From Shewanella schlegeliana (GTDB lineage: Bacteria; Pseudomonadota; Gammaproteobacteria; Enterobacterales; Shewanellaceae): a stretch of DNA of 64,000 nucleotides. The notes beneath the pieces were generated by a model. It was not told the origin of the DNA and ran no database searches. It saw only the letters and a program-made list of their open reading frames with translations. Below, one piece after another: positions 25,675 through 35,483 of this stretch; the first letter of the stretch is position 1; every line of letters begins with the position of its first letter. A program made the translations under genes and the position numbers. The stretch covers positions 1 through 64,000 of the forward strand of contig NZ_JAESVD010000013.1 of the NCBI RefSeq assembly GCF_016765635.1, in the 5' to 3' direction.

Positions 25675-26352
25675 TTAACGTTCCTGTTGTGGATCTTTTT
25701 GAGCCAGTCCTGCGCTCACTAAACTTGCAACGACAATCGCCATATAAAATACACCAGCAATTGCCTCCATATATACTGCAACCTGAGCAAACGGCGTATT
25801 TGGGCTAATATCCCCATAGCCTAATGTCGTCAGGGTCACAAAACTAAAATAGGCCATCTGAGAAAAATTTTGCCCCCAGGCACTATGCTCTATCCCAGAA
25901 AACGCGTTAGGCGAGAACGCCAATATAAGAAGGTAAACCAAGGCCCACATCAGCCCCAAGAGTAGAAAAAGTGCGATGGACCCCACCACTTGATTGGCAC
26001 CAACCGCGCCAGAGAACAAAACCTGTCTTGCAATAGAGCTAAAAGTGCCCCAGAAAAAGGCGAACATTAACCCCAGCATAAATAGATCAAGGTGGGGAAT
26101 GGTGACAAAACGTTTACTGATAGCAGTCAGCAGCCAAATAACGATTAGCACTTGCATAAAACGCTTCCAACTCTTATCGATACCTAAGCTCACCACGCAA
26201 ACCAAGAAGGTAATAGCAATAACACCTTCGAGTAAGGATTCCAGCATGCCCCCCATTAAGGACTGAGCCAAAGACGCGCTCAACAGCAACACTACAAGCG
26301 CCGCCGTCATGTAATAAAAGTTATTCTGTTTATTGATTCTTCTGTGGCTCAA
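25675..26352 (-). CDS. Two-helix potassium channel-like protein
   Basis: 225 residues. Several N-terminal hydrophobic segments (about 14-110) precede a pore unit: a helix, the selectivity filter TTLGYGD (about residues 180-186) and a final helix. This is the Ion_trans_2 arrangement with extra N-terminal helices. No cytoplasmic RCK domain, so gating is unknown. Start TTG with AGGAAA upstream. It is the first gene of a two-gene operon with the AI-2E-type permease. Confidence 0.85.
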   Translation of the reverse strand: MSHRRINKQNNFYYMTAALVVLLLSASLAQSLMGGMLESLLEGVIAITFLVCVVSLGIDKSWKRFMQVLIVIWLLTAISKRFVTIPHLDLFMLGLMFAFFWGTFSSIARQVLFSGAVGANQVVGSIALFLLLGLMWALVYLLILAFSPNAFSGIEHSAWGQNFSQMAYFSFVTLTTLGYGDISPNTPFAQVAVYMEAIAGVFYMAIVVASLVSAGLAQKDPQQER

Positions 26353-26541
26353 GCTGGCGTTTCCTCGTCAGTTATCGTCTATTGCCATATTAAGTGGGAA
26401 TTCATTTGGCTAATTCTTCTAATACAATAGCTTACTTTATCGCCAAGCACAGAATCTTTTTAACATTTACGCCCCAATTCATTCAAGCATCACCGCCATC
26501 ACGCTTATTGCTCATCTGCAGTGCTAAGAAATGTGAACAAT

Positions 26542-26570
26542 AAAAAAACCCGTGATAAGCATCACGGGTC
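26542..26570 (-). terminator. Terminator of the ABC exporter operon
   Basis: ACCCGTGAT (26548-26556) and ATCACGGGT (26561-26569) form a 9-bp stem; on the minus strand seven T follow. It lies just past the permease stop at 26591. Confidence 0.88.
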
Positions 26571-26590
26571 AGTTTAACAAGGTCGGGCAC

Positions 26591-27904
26591 TTAATCGCGC
26601 TGCAGTGCGATAATCGGATCCAGTTTGGCAGCTTTATTCGCGGGATAGAGTCCAAAGCCGACACCAATTGTCATACATACCCCAAGCGCTAACAAAATGG
26701 AAAAGGGAGACCATGCCACAGGCCAACCTGCGGCCGAAGAGATAATCAGTGCGAGCAATAGCCCAACCCCGATGCCAATAATGCCGCCTGTCCCCGAGAT
26801 GGCAATGCTCTCGATAAGAAACTGACGAGCAATATCTTTACGCTTTGCACCTAGCGCACGCAGCAGACCAATCTCCCCGGTACGCTCTAGAATGGTTGCT
26901 AGCATAATATTCATAATACCAATACCGCCTACCAGCAGCGATATGCCGGCGACACAGGCCATCACGATATTAAAAATCTGCTGCGTTTTTTGATGTTGAG
27001 CGAGTAAGTCTGCAGGCACTACCACGTCGAAGTCTTTTTCGCCACCATGACGCCTATTGAGCAAGTGCTGTAAGCTTTTGGCTGCCAGCGAAGGCTCAAT
27101 ACCATCGGCGAGCGCCAGCTTAAATGAGTCGAGTTGATTTTCTAGGCTGTTAAAGTGCATCTTTTTAAGAGCGGTCGTCAGCGGGATAAACACTTGGTTG
27201 CGCTCCCCCCCTAACTTCACCCCCTGAATGCTTGCCTTACTACTCTCTTTCTCCGACAAGACGCCCACGACGGTGAACCATTGATGGTTAACCTTTATTA
27301 AGCTGCCAATCGCACCTCCTTGGGGGAACAGACTTCGCGCCGCCTCCGGCCCAAGTACCGCAACCTGCTGGTAATAAGCTTCATCCTTTTCGGTAAGGGT
27401 GCGCCCCTCTCCTAATGGCAAAGCGCTAAGCTCAAAATAACTTGGAGTAACCCCGACAACTTGCGCGTCACTGCGCCCCTTAAGACTAAATAGGCTGAAT
27501 ACTTTAACCTTCTTCTCGGCGCTCCAGTTCTGTACGAATGGCAAGGTATCGCGAGCACTTTCAATGTCTCTAAGACTAAGGCCAATACTGTGTTCACGCA
27601 CCGACTTAAGCGCTTCTCCCTCGGCGCTACGGGCATTAACAACCAAGTTTTTAACGCCCATCGATTCGATCATCTTTAAGGCTTCACGCTCGGCGCCTTC
27701 ACCCACGCTGAGCATGGCGATAACGGCGCCAACACCAAAGATCATCCCCAACAACGTTAAGGAGGTTCGTAGCTTATGATGACGCATCTCATCAAAAGCC
27801 TGTTTTATCCCTTCCCAATATACTGCTATGGGTAAACGCGTCTTTTTCATCGACTTGTTGTTAAACCTTTGCTCTAGCTTCACCGGCGCACTATTGACTG
27901 TCAT
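26591..27904 (-). CDS. MacB-type ABC transporter permease
   Basis: 437 residues, four membrane helices: one near 48-68, then a large periplasmic domain (MacB_PCD) of about 240 residues, then three C-terminal helices (FtsX domain, about 310-425). GGIGIMNIMLATILERTGEIGLLRALGA is the FtsX signature. Type VII exporters of this kind push substrates from the periplasm through TolC-like ducts using adaptors. The ATPase is a separate gene (31410-32096), unlike MacB itself where it is fused. It overlaps the preceding adaptor by ATGA. Substrate unknown. Confidence 0.9.
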   Translation of the reverse strand: MTVNSAPVKLEQRFNNKSMKKTRLPIAVYWEGIKQAFDEMRHHKLRTSLTLLGMIFGVGAVIAMLSVGEGAEREALKMIESMGVKNLVVNARSAEGEALKSVREHSIGLSLRDIESARDTLPFVQNWSAEKKVKVFSLFSLKGRSDAQVVGVTPSYFELSALPLGEGRTLTEKDEAYYQQVAVLGPEAARSLFPQGGAIGSLIKVNHQWFTVVGVLSEKESSKASIQGVKLGGERNQVFIPLTTALKKMHFNSLENQLDSFKLALADGIEPSLAAKSLQHLLNRRHGGEKDFDVVVPADLLAQHQKTQQIFNIVMACVAGISLLVGGIGIMNIMLATILERTGEIGLLRALGAKRKDIARQFLIESIAISGTGGIIGIGVGLLLALIISSAAGWPVAWSPFSILLALGVCMTIGVGFGLYPANKAAKLDPIIALQRD

Positions 27905-29154
27905 ACTCGATTCCTTTTCGGCGGCGTGGTCAGCGCGATGACATCACCTTGCTCTAATCCTTCGGTGACAACCGTCCTATTTAAACTGCGATTGCCTAAT
28001 TTTACGGTTCGCTTAGCAAACCCTGCCGATGTCTTTATGTAGACCCAATATTCGCCAGATTTTTGAAACAGTGCTTGATTGGGTACGGTAATCACATCGT
28101 TAAGATCCAACGCGTGCACCATGGCATTAACTTGTCGTCCTGGCTGCATGATCTCCGTTAGGGTCTTATCCAAGCTCACTGTTATCTGAAAATAGTTAAC
28201 CGGGCTATCTTGCTCTTTGGCTTTTGCCAATGCATCGAGTTGAGTTACGGTGCCTGTTATTGGTAATTCAGGGTAAGCATCAAGGTGCAAGGTGACAGGC
28301 TTGCCAACAGCTAAGCCTAAAGCCTCTGCCTCCAAAACGTATAATTTGGCCTGCATTTTTGAAGTATCAGGCAAAAGACCGATAGTCATCCCAGACCACA
28401 TCATGTCTCCAGCGACTGGCAAAGCACCGTTCCAGCCAGCTTGCGCCACAAATAAACCATCATGGGGCGCCACAATCTCCATCTGTTTTAAGTTACTGGA
28501 GTAACGGCTCATCTTAGCTTGATGGCCCTTCTGCTTTAACTTAATGAGCTCCTGCTCCGCCTGTGCTTGTGAGCCATGCTGCCCTAATCCCCAGTCGTAA
28601 AACTGCATCTTGGCTTCAAGGTAATCTTGGTTACGCATCTGGTCGATGATATCGATTTTGGTGTAAACACGTTCATCGTCACTGAAAAAACGTTCGGCTA
28701 AATCCTGCTCCTGAGCGGTTACTTTAGTGTCGGTGTTTAAACTCTTATCTATGGTCTTGTCTTTTTGAGTCTGGATTTGACTGTCTAGGCCTAAGCGATC
28801 GTAATCAAGCTGCTCCATCTCCAACTTAAAGCTCTCTCGAGTCGAGTCCATTTTAGCCACGACATCACCCGTTTTTACTTCGCTAAAATTATCGATGATC
28901 CAGGCGAGAGACTGCGGCCCACGAAGCCCAGTAGGGACATTAACCGTAGTTGAATTACTGGCCTCTAACTCGCCAGATGCCGGAATATCGACTTTAAAAT
29001 CTGAGCGATTCACTTCAGCGGTTAATACCCCCGTGTTATCAGCTCCACCACAGCCACTAAGTCCAATCGCAGACACGACAAGTACACCTGCTAAAAATAG
29101 TGTGCCTTCCCTGACAGGCTTTAGCCCCAAGGTTTTGCTCTGTAGTCCTATCAT
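27901..29154 (-). CDS. Periplasmic adaptor (HlyD/MFP family), third of three
   Basis: 417 residues with a lipoprotein-type signal (LSGC, Cys near residue 35). Lipoyl-like halves flank an alpha-helical hairpin (about residues 105-210) that is richer in charged residues than in the other two adaptors. A beta-barrel and a membrane-proximal domain (VITVPNQALFQKSGEYWVYI) follow. It couples the inner-membrane permease to an outer-membrane channel. ATGA overlaps at both ends tie it to its neighbours. Confidence 0.87.
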   Translation of the reverse strand: MIGLQSKTLGLKPVREGTLFLAGVLVVSAIGLSGCGGADNTGVLTAEVNRSDFKVDIPASGELEASNSTTVNVPTGLRGPQSLAWIIDNFSEVKTGDVVAKMDSTRESFKLEMEQLDYDRLGLDSQIQTQKDKTIDKSLNTDTKVTAQEQDLAERFFSDDERVYTKIDIIDQMRNQDYLEAKMQFYDWGLGQHGSQAQAEQELIKLKQKGHQAKMSRYSSNLKQMEIVAPHDGLFVAQAGWNGALPVAGDMMWSGMTIGLLPDTSKMQAKLYVLEAEALGLAVGKPVTLHLDAYPELPITGTVTQLDALAKAKEQDSPVNYFQITVSLDKTLTEIMQPGRQVNAMVHALDLNDVITVPNQALFQKSGEYWVYIKTSAGFAKRTVKLGNRSLNRTVVTEGLEQGDVIALTTPPKRNRV

Positions 29155-30317
29155 GGCAGTAATACCTCTTCACCCTCTGTTAACCCAGAGGTAATCGCAA
29201 CCCGCTCCTTTCCCATAGTTCCTAGCGCAACATACTGTTTTGAATCTTTAAATAAACCGGGCTTCAATACATATGCCTTACCTCTGTCATAATGAACCGC
29301 ATCTAGGGACAGTAATAATTCAGGACTATTATTGGCAATATCGATACTGATCTTTGCCGTCATCCCTGGGCGCATAAGCTCGGTATCAGGCTGCTCTATA
29401 CTGGCTACGGCATCGAAGATCACCAGTGGTACATCTTGATTTTTCACTCGGAACACGGCACCAAGTTCAGTGATCTCACCGTTAAAGCTCTTCTCTGGGT
29501 TGGCATCGAGGCGAATCTTTAGTTTTTGTCCAAGTTTTACCCGCCCCGCTTCCACTTCTGGAATGGTCATATTCACCTGCATATGTTGCAGATCAGGGAT
29601 ACTGAGTACAGAATCACCGACGAAGATATTTTGCCCTTCTGCGACCTTATTGCCCTGTTGATCGTTGCCATAGACCACCATGCCATCGCGCGGCGCAATA
29701 AGTGTCATTGACTTGATGCCCTTCTCTAGCGTCGATACTTCGGCTGCAAACTTTTGTTGATCGCCCGCCAGCATTTTCATTCGCTGCTCGGCGCCTTTGA
29801 TCTCAAGCTCAATCTTTTGTTTGATCAATATGACACGATCTTTGGCGATAATCGCATCTCTTAAGTATTTCTGCTTGTCGATGACGGACACAGTTTCATC
29901 AGAGATATCCACCTTCATCTGGCTCTTTTCTTGATTCATCTTAGCTTCGGCAAGTTCAAGCTTTAGCTCCTCAAGCTTCTTGGCATTTCTCAGCTTTGAG
30001 GTCTCGATATCCTGAATTGTTGTCTCTAATTCTGCCGCCTTAACAGACAGCCTTTGACTCAAGTTGGAGGTATCGAGCTGAGCGACTCTATCGCCCTTTT
30101 TGACCTCACTGCCTTCCGGCGCCAACATTTTCACCTGGTATTGCCATACTCTGCGTAGAGCCGGTGGTTTAAGGCTCACGGTATTTGCCGAGACCAACTC
30201 CCCGGTCACCTCTATCTGTTGCTCTAACACTCCAGTTTCCGCCTTAGTAACCGCAGAGTCTGAGCAAGCCGTTAATAATGTGGCACACAATAATGTACTG
30301 ACGAGAGACGACTTCAT
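29151..30317 (-). CDS. Periplasmic adaptor (HlyD/MFP family), second of three
   Basis: 388 residues, lipobox LLTAC with Cys18. The order is lipoyl half (VKMLAPEGSEVKKGDRVAQLD), a long coiled-coil hairpin (about residues 75-175), the second lipoyl half (LIAPRDGMVVYG), and a beta-barrel with AVHYDRGKAYVL near the C-terminus. It is distinct in sequence from the two other adaptors of the operon, so it is not a recent duplicate. ATGA overlap with both neighbours. Confidence 0.87.
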   Translation of the reverse strand: MKSSLVSTLLCATLLTACSDSAVTKAETGVLEQQIEVTGELVSANTVSLKPPALRRVWQYQVKMLAPEGSEVKKGDRVAQLDTSNLSQRLSVKAAELETTIQDIETSKLRNAKKLEELKLELAEAKMNQEKSQMKVDISDETVSVIDKQKYLRDAIIAKDRVILIKQKIELEIKGAEQRMKMLAGDQQKFAAEVSTLEKGIKSMTLIAPRDGMVVYGNDQQGNKVAEGQNIFVGDSVLSIPDLQHMQVNMTIPEVEAGRVKLGQKLKIRLDANPEKSFNGEITELGAVFRVKNQDVPLVIFDAVASIEQPDTELMRPGMTAKISIDIANNSPELLLSLDAVHYDRGKAYVLKPGLFKDSKQYVALGTMGKERVAITSGLTEGEEVLLP

Positions 30318-31426
30318 GATGATGTCACTCCTGTTTCGACTAACACGCTCATTCCGGGAATAATCTCCACTCGCTCATCAGGGCTAAACTTAATCGACAC
30401 TCTAAACCAATTACTGCTTCCCCATGCAGGCTGAGTTTTGGCCTGTCGGCTGACTCCAGCAACATTTCCGCTAAGCACCACTTGAGACTGAGAATCAAGC
30501 CTTAAACGAACGGGCTCGCCTACCTTAATACGATCGACATCGACCTCATTCACCCACGCGATAATTTCAAGTTCGTTTAACGCTGGGATAGTCACGACTT
30601 GCCTACCAATTCTGGCGTTGTCACCGACGGCATATTTCTTATCCGTCCATGGATCTCTTGAGTAAAGCACGGGTCCTGCTATTTCGGCGCGGATCTCAAG
30701 TTGCTCAAGTCCTAATAACGCCTGTGAAAGTTCAAGCTCTGCACGTTTTTTATCGATAGAGAGCTGTGACAGCGACGCCTTACGCTTATCTTGAATTTCG
30801 CTTAAAGCTTGGCGCTTCTTAGCAAGCTCAGACTCCGCCTTGAGTTGATTGAATTGGTTATCGGCATAGTCTTTTGCCGCAAGAAAATCGGCTAGGATAG
30901 CGGCATCAAGCTTGGCTTTTTCAAGCTCGAGTTTAGCCTGTTTCAACTCAAACTGAGCCTGTAATAACTGTGCATTGAGCTCAATAGATTGACTTTGCTC
31001 TTGGGCTTTTACCCTTAATAAGCTACCCTCCAATTGCTCTATACGATTATCTATTTCGCTTTTATCGAAGATAACCACCACTTGTCCCGGCTTCGCCAAG
31101 CTGCCTTCCGGCATCATCCACTGAATTTGATAAAGCCAAGTATCGCCAGCTTTCGGTACAATAAACGCCTGAGAAACAACCGAGGCAACCTGGCCTGTAA
31201 GCAGTAACGGCATCAATTCACGGTTATTGATTGACGCAGTCTTACCTTCCAAAGTGGCTGTGATGGGCCGCTCAGTGCTGGCAACAGCCTTGCTACTGAG
31301 AGCTGAACCCAGAAAAAATATGATTGATAAGCCCAGTGCTAAATTAACCAGTGATAAGTTAACTCGCTTCCATCGGTTGTAGGCTGCGACCTTTTCCCTA
31401 CTTTTGAAATTAAGCAGCATTTTCAC
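30314..31426 (-). CDS. Periplasmic adaptor (HlyD/MFP family), first of three
   Basis: 370 residues. A basic N-terminus and one hydrophobic segment (about 25-48) act as signal anchor; there is no lipobox, unlike the two following adaptors. A lipoyl half (MMPEGSLAKPGQVVVIFDKS), a coiled-coil hairpin (about 110-225) and barrel domains follow. The first ATG overlaps the ATPase gene by 17 bases; an ATG two codons later is also possible. Confidence 0.85.
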   Translation of the reverse strand: MKMLLNFKSREKVAAYNRWKRVNLSLVNLALGLSIIFFLGSALSSKAVASTERPITATLEGKTASINNRELMPLLLTGQVASVVSQAFIVPKAGDTWLYQIQWMMPEGSLAKPGQVVVIFDKSEIDNRIEQLEGSLLRVKAQEQSQSIELNAQLLQAQFELKQAKLELEKAKLDAAILADFLAAKDYADNQFNQLKAESELAKKRQALSEIQDKRKASLSQLSIDKKRAELELSQALLGLEQLEIRAEIAGPVLYSRDPWTDKKYAVGDNARIGRQVVTIPALNELEIIAWVNEVDVDRIKVGEPVRLRLDSQSQVVLSGNVAGVSRQAKTQPAWGSSNWFRVSIKFSPDERVEIIPGMSVLVETGVTSS

Positions 31427-32096
31427 CTCGCTCCTCTATCTCAACAATATCGCCATCTCGCATACGGATAATTCGCTGTGCGTATGCGGCGACCTCCTCT
31501 TCGTGGGTCACTAAAATGATGGTCTGTCCGGCTTTATGTAACTCAGTAAATAGCGCCATGATCTCCACTGAAGTTTTGCTATCGAGCGCACCCGTTGGCT
31601 CGTCGGCTAACAATATGGCTGGCTTATTAACCAAAGAGCGGGCAATAGCAACACGCTGTCTCTGACCACCCGATAACTGATTAGGTCGATGATAGTGACG
31701 GGCACCGAGCCCAACGCGTTTAAGCAGCTCAAGGGCATAGCCGTTATCTTGTTCGGCTTCGGCTGAAAACCTTAAAGGAAGTAACACATTTTGCAGCGCT
31801 GATAATCGCGGTAACAGGTGAAAGCTTTGAAAAACGAAACCTATCTCCTTATTGCGCACAGCAGATAAGGCATCATCATCTAAATCAGCCACCTCTTGAT
31901 CATTTAAGCTATAACCACCCGATGTCGGCTTATCGAGACAGCCAATGATGTTCATTAAGGTCGACTTGCCCGAGCCTGATGGTCCCATGATGGCGACGAA
32001 CTCGTTTCTTGCAATGGAGAAGCTCACCCCATTGAGCGCTTTAACGCAGCTATCGCCCATAGGGTATTGTTTGGTTAATTCATGAACTTTAATCAT
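31410..32096 (-). CDS. ABC transporter ATPase of the MacB/LolD type
   Basis: About 228 residues from the ATG at 32096 (a second in-frame ATG at 32123 would add nine residues). Walker A is GPSGSGKST, the ABC signature LSGGQRQR, Walker B ILLADEPTGALD, and the switch His sits in LVTHEEE. The sequence resembles LolD, FtsE and the MacB ATPase domain. It energises the permease encoded at the far end of the same operon, with the three adaptors between them. Confidence 0.92.
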   Translation of the reverse strand: MIKVHELTKQYPMGDSCVKALNGVSFSIARNEFVAIMGPSGSGKSTLMNIIGCLDKPTSGGYSLNDQEVADLDDDALSAVRNKEIGFVFQSFHLLPRLSALQNVLLPLRFSAEAEQDNGYALELLKRVGLGARHYHRPNQLSGGQRQRVAIARSLVNKPAILLADEPTGALDSKTSVEIMALFTELHKAGQTIILVTHEEEVAAYAQRIIRMRDGDIVEIEERGENAA

Positions 32097-32123
32097 AAAA
32101 TGCTCATATGGCTGGATTAGCAA

Positions 32124-32458
32124 TCATCATAGACAAGCCCTTATCATACAGATAAGCACTGGATAGCTACTTGGTTAATCTGCAAAAATTTGTAAATTAT
32201 CGTCATTCTAACTATCGGACAACGAATGTTACTAAATGTTCGAAAGGAAGGGATAAAATTGCATAGAGAAGAGCGCTAAGGCACATTAAAGTCACTACAG
32301 AGCATTACATCGTCCTTGTTCTAGGATCTCAATCCGTATGAAATCGTCTGCTCAATCTACATATCCATATTTCAAAACACAAGTGATGTCATACTGATAG
32401 GTGTTAACTTGAAGGATATTCACATAGACGGGGTCGAAGCAGGACAGTTAATTAGATT
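32124..32458. other. Intergenic, exporter promoter region
   Basis: Between the ATPase gene (minus strand) and the terminator of the next minus-strand gene. No open frame, repeat or clear operator recognised; it must contain the promoter of the exporter operon. Confidence 0.4.
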
Positions 32459-32502
32459 AAAAAGCCTGACTTCTAACCATAAAAAAGTAAGTCAGGCTTT
32501 TA
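32459..32502 (-). terminator. Terminator of a small membrane protein gene
   Basis: AAAGCCTGACTT (32461-32472) and AAGTCAGGCTTT (32489-32500) form a 12-bp stem with a T-run on the minus strand. Confidence 0.85.
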
Positions 32503-32560
32503 TTGTTACTTTGTTTAGTTTTACGTGTAAGTTTAACGTTAAACTGACGAACCTCGCTCT

Positions 32561-32950
32561 TTAGCTTAAAAGGGCTCCAGCTAGGGTAAAACCTGCCACC
32601 AGCACAAAAAACACCCACTGAAATAATCGCTTAAATGGCGCCTCAAGCTCACTCATAAAACCGATATAGATTTGCCAAATTGCAAATAGGGAAAAATTAA
32701 GCGCAATAAACAGCAATACGCCGAAACTTTGCATCTTTGAAATGGCTTCAAAACCACAGCTTAATAGCAGCAAGCTCGAGAGAATCAAAAATACCGACAC
32801 ATAGTGAAATATGCAATGCATTACCGCCTTTGCACCCGCATCAACATCTGCTACCAGCACAGGTTTTAAAAAATGCCTACGGCCATAGGCAAAGTGACCA
32901 ACCGTAGTCATTGCGGCAATAATGCCTGCGGTCAGTAAGTATAGATTCAT
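32561..32950 (-). CDS. Small integral membrane protein, unknown function
   Basis: 129 residues with four hydrophobic helices (about 3-20, 45-65, 72-95 and 105-128) and a conserved-looking His/Cys segment (VMHCIFHYVS) in helix two. The ATG at 32950 is chosen because GGAG stands six bases before it; the frame is open further to a TTG. No family name given with certainty. Monocistronic with its own terminator. Confidence 0.7.
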   Translation of the reverse strand: MNLYLLTAGIIAAMTTVGHFAYGRRHFLKPVLVADVDAGAKAVMHCIFHYVSVFLILSSLLLLSCGFEAISKMQSFGVLLFIALNFSLFAIWQIYIGFMSELEAPFKRLFQWVFFVLVAGFTLAGALLS

Positions 32951-33161
32951 CAGCGACTCCAAAACAGATTAACGTACGACAACGTGTAAAGGCTTGAGAA
33001 ATGATGTACTCAAGCCATTAGTTATGGGTAGTAGACAGGAAGTTCGTAAAAATTCTTACAATAAAACTGACATTAAAGCCAAAAAGAGCAAGCCAAACGC
33101 TATGATTACTTTATTGTGATTGCTCTTGTGGTAATGGCCATAAGCTATCAAGGCTTAAGCG

Positions 33162-33566
33162 TTACATAGTCACCATGGTCCAATATTCGAGTCGCTTCTC
33201 TGGCTCAGCCAGTATACTTTTACAGGTCTCTTTATATTTGCCCATCAGAGGTCCTAAGCTTTTTGCATTTGGCATAGCTGCTCTATGCTTCTCGGCAGCG
33301 GTAGTGATAGCCGCTGAGACCTGTTCTTCTGTTTGGAACTGTTTAGCAAGCTCGGCCGCTTGTTTACCCGATAGCTTTAGCCGCTCCACGACAGCCGCCA
33401 TTTGAGGTGCATCCATAGCAGAAATTGCATCTGAGGCGATATGATAATAGGCGGCACAATCGGCAAGCTCGCCCACGAAGGCATCTTCCGCCTCCCCTGC
33501 TTGGCTATTAAAAGAGAGTGCGCTAGCACCGAGTGCTATAATGGCGAAATTAATCTTTGCAAACAT
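33162..33566 (-). CDS. Exported hypothetical protein
   Basis: 134 residues with a signal peptide cleaved after NSQA (about residue 22). The mature part is helical and alanine-rich, with two cysteines (about 37 and 115) likely to form a disulfide in the periplasm. AAGGAT lies upstream of the ATG. I do not recognise the family; the composition suggests a small soluble helical periplasmic protein. Confidence 0.7.
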   Translation of the reverse strand: MFAKINFAIIALGASALSFNSQAGEAEDAFVGELADCAAYYHIASDAISAMDAPQMAAVVERLKLSGKQAAELAKQFQTEEQVSAAITTAAEKHRAAMPNAKSLGPLMGKYKETCKSILAEPEKRLEYWTMVTM

Positions 33567-33894
33567 CGAAGGTTATCCTTTTCTTTTTAGTTGCGAATAG
33601 TTAACGCTTAGTCTAGCTGTTATTTCTACTTTAGCTTTCAGTGAATATCAAGTCCATGACGAAATAACGGATTATCTTTTTAAATAACAACCACTCAGAA
33701 TACACATGAATTAAGTGATATTTTGATGATGGGTTGTAGCTACACCAACTAAAGCACGGTTAGATAAGCTAAATTTGATTTTTGCGCTTTAGATGAAAGA
33801 GCCCCGTCACTGTATCTGCAACCGAGGCTCTTAGTAGATGAAGCAATGGGTCACACTCACTTCTCACTGAAGTGTTAACTCAATAAGGAGTTTG
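33567..33894. other. Intergenic, no gene seen
   Basis: 328 bases, AT-rich. A stem-forming pair AAGAGCC and GGCTCTT near 33798-33832 lies before the stop of the acetyltransferase gene on the minus strand, without a clear T-run. Nothing else noticed. Confidence 0.35.
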
Positions 33895-34497
33895 CTATGA
33901 CTCCTCATAACTCACTAGCTTATCCTTCAAGCCTTGCTTTACTTCCGGCCATTCTGTGTCGATGATGGAGTAAACAACCGTGTCTCTGACGGTGTCATTA
34001 TTTAAAATTTGATGGTTGCGCAAAATGCCATCTTGGTTAGCACCGAGACGACAAATCGCCTGACGAGCAATCTGATTTTGAACATGGGTTCTAAACTCGA
34101 CGGCCATCACATCTAACGTTTCGAAGGCGTAACTAAGGAGCAGCAGTTTTGCTTCTGTGTTAACCGCCGAGCGTTGGGCACTTTTTGCATACCAAGTATA
34201 GCCAATTTCGAGACGGCGATGTTGCTGCTGCCAGTTACAGATCCGAGTGCTGCCAACAATCTCGCCAGAATAGCGATCACGCACCGCAAAAGCGAGCGCC
34301 TCTCCTCTAGACTCAGCCTCTAATGCCGCTTCGATATAGGCTTTCATATCGTCTGGATGAGGGACAGATGTGTACCAGAGTTCCCATAGGTTACCGTCTG
34401 CAACGGCAATACTTAATGCAGCTTGATGTTCCAGTGTCAGAGGTTCTAGAACGATATGCTCACCCTCTAGACTGGTTTCTTTCTGTTCAACGTTCAC
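33895..34497 (-). CDS. GNAT family N-acetyltransferase (RimJ/RimL-like)
   Basis: 200 residues. The opening LEGEHIVLEPLTLEHQAALS, the RRLEIGYTWYAKSAQRSAVNTEAKLLLLSYAFE core (acetyl-CoA binding region, about residues 93-126) and VEFRTHVQNQIARQAICRLGA place it in the Acetyltransf_3 group related to ribosomal-protein acetyltransferases. The real acceptor is unknown. Single gene. Confidence 0.82.
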   Translation of the reverse strand: MNVEQKETSLEGEHIVLEPLTLEHQAALSIAVADGNLWELWYTSVPHPDDMKAYIEAALEAESRGEALAFAVRDRYSGEIVGSTRICNWQQQHRRLEIGYTWYAKSAQRSAVNTEAKLLLLSYAFETLDVMAVEFRTHVQNQIARQAICRLGANQDGILRNHQILNNDTVRDTVVYSIIDTEWPEVKQGLKDKLVSYEES

Positions 34498-34693
34498 ATA
34501 ACCTCCTGTATTCTTATTATTCTAAGCTAACATGCTCGATGACTAACTTTAAACGAACTTTAAACGAACTTTCGATGAAATAGATTCAACAGCCTTTATT
34601 TAACGGCCTATGTTCAATTGACTAAGCTCTAATAAAAAGGTGCTGATGACTTAACTTTTTCAATAATACGCAGCTTTAAAGATAAACGCTCTG

Positions 34694-35242
34694 CTATAAA
34701 TATCGAGCAAAACGCTTACCTTCTTTCAACGCTTTGGTCGGTGCTTTTATCGCAGGTGTCCCTAAGTAGAGAAAACCGACTATTTGATCGCTAGCTTCCA
34801 AACCGAGTAGCCGATGAACATTGGCATCAAAGGCCAGTTCACCTGTACGCCATATTCCCCCTAAGCCTTGCGCAAAAGCAGCTTGCTGCATAGCGAATAG
34901 TGCACAGCCTGCAGCAAGTGATTGCTCAATTTCAGGAACCTTCGGGTGTGGCCTCAGTTTGGCAACCACAGTGATCACCATAGGCGCTCTAAGAGGCATA
35001 TTCTTTGCCTTGGCGATAAACTCCTCATCCACTCCCTTGGCTTGTAAGGCTTCAACAAAAATATTGCCGAGACGCGTTAATCCATCTTCTTGAGCAATAA
35101 TAAACTCCCAAGGAGTGAGGCCTGCATGATCAGGCGCGCGGGTTGCAGCATCAAGAATATGCTGTAACTGTAGCTCATCAGGTGCTGGAGCGACTAACCT
35201 TGGAGTTGATTGACGAGTTAACAATAATTCTAATGCGTCCAA
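34694..35242 (-). CDS. ydjA: Nitroreductase family protein YdjA
   Basis: 182 residues, matching the compact YdjA subgroup. The FMN-contacting RQSTPR start (residues 10-15), APDHAGLTPWEF (about 36-47), GLGGIWRTGE (about 125-134) and the final GKRFARYL are typical. It reduces nitro compounds or similar acceptors with NAD(P)H; the natural substrate is unknown. Monocistronic. Confidence 0.87.
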   Translation of the reverse strand: MDALELLLTRQSTPRLVAPAPDELQLQHILDAATRAPDHAGLTPWEFIIAQEDGLTRLGNIFVEALQAKGVDEEFIAKAKNMPLRAPMVITVVAKLRPHPKVPEIEQSLAAGCALFAMQQAAFAQGLGGIWRTGELAFDANVHRLLGLEASDQIVGFLYLGTPAIKAPTKALKEGKRFARYL

Positions 35243-35411
35243 CGGATTATCCTTAAAAACGTTTGAGAAGAGAAGAATGACTTAAGTAGCAAGTCGTAAT
35301 CGAGAATATCAAGTGGGTAAAAATAGTCCACTCATATTAATGAAATTTAACCCGTTTTTACAAGTTTAACGCGAGCTTTAACGAGAGAGTTGACCTGAGA
35401 GTTCGGCATAC

Positions 35412-35437
35412 AAAAATCCCACTTGCTAAGTGGGATC
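35412..35437 (-). terminator. Terminator of the DoxX gene
   Basis: ATCCCACTT and AAGTGGGAT around a 3-base loop; on the minus strand it ends in five T. Confidence 0.85.
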
Positions 35438-35483
35438 TGAATTTATCATCTTAGATAATGAGTATAGCTTTAGGCTATGCGCT

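Noticed and set aside
25675..26352. Voltage-gated channel
   Set aside because: The pore filter is present, but I see no Arg-rich S4-like helix among the N-terminal segments.
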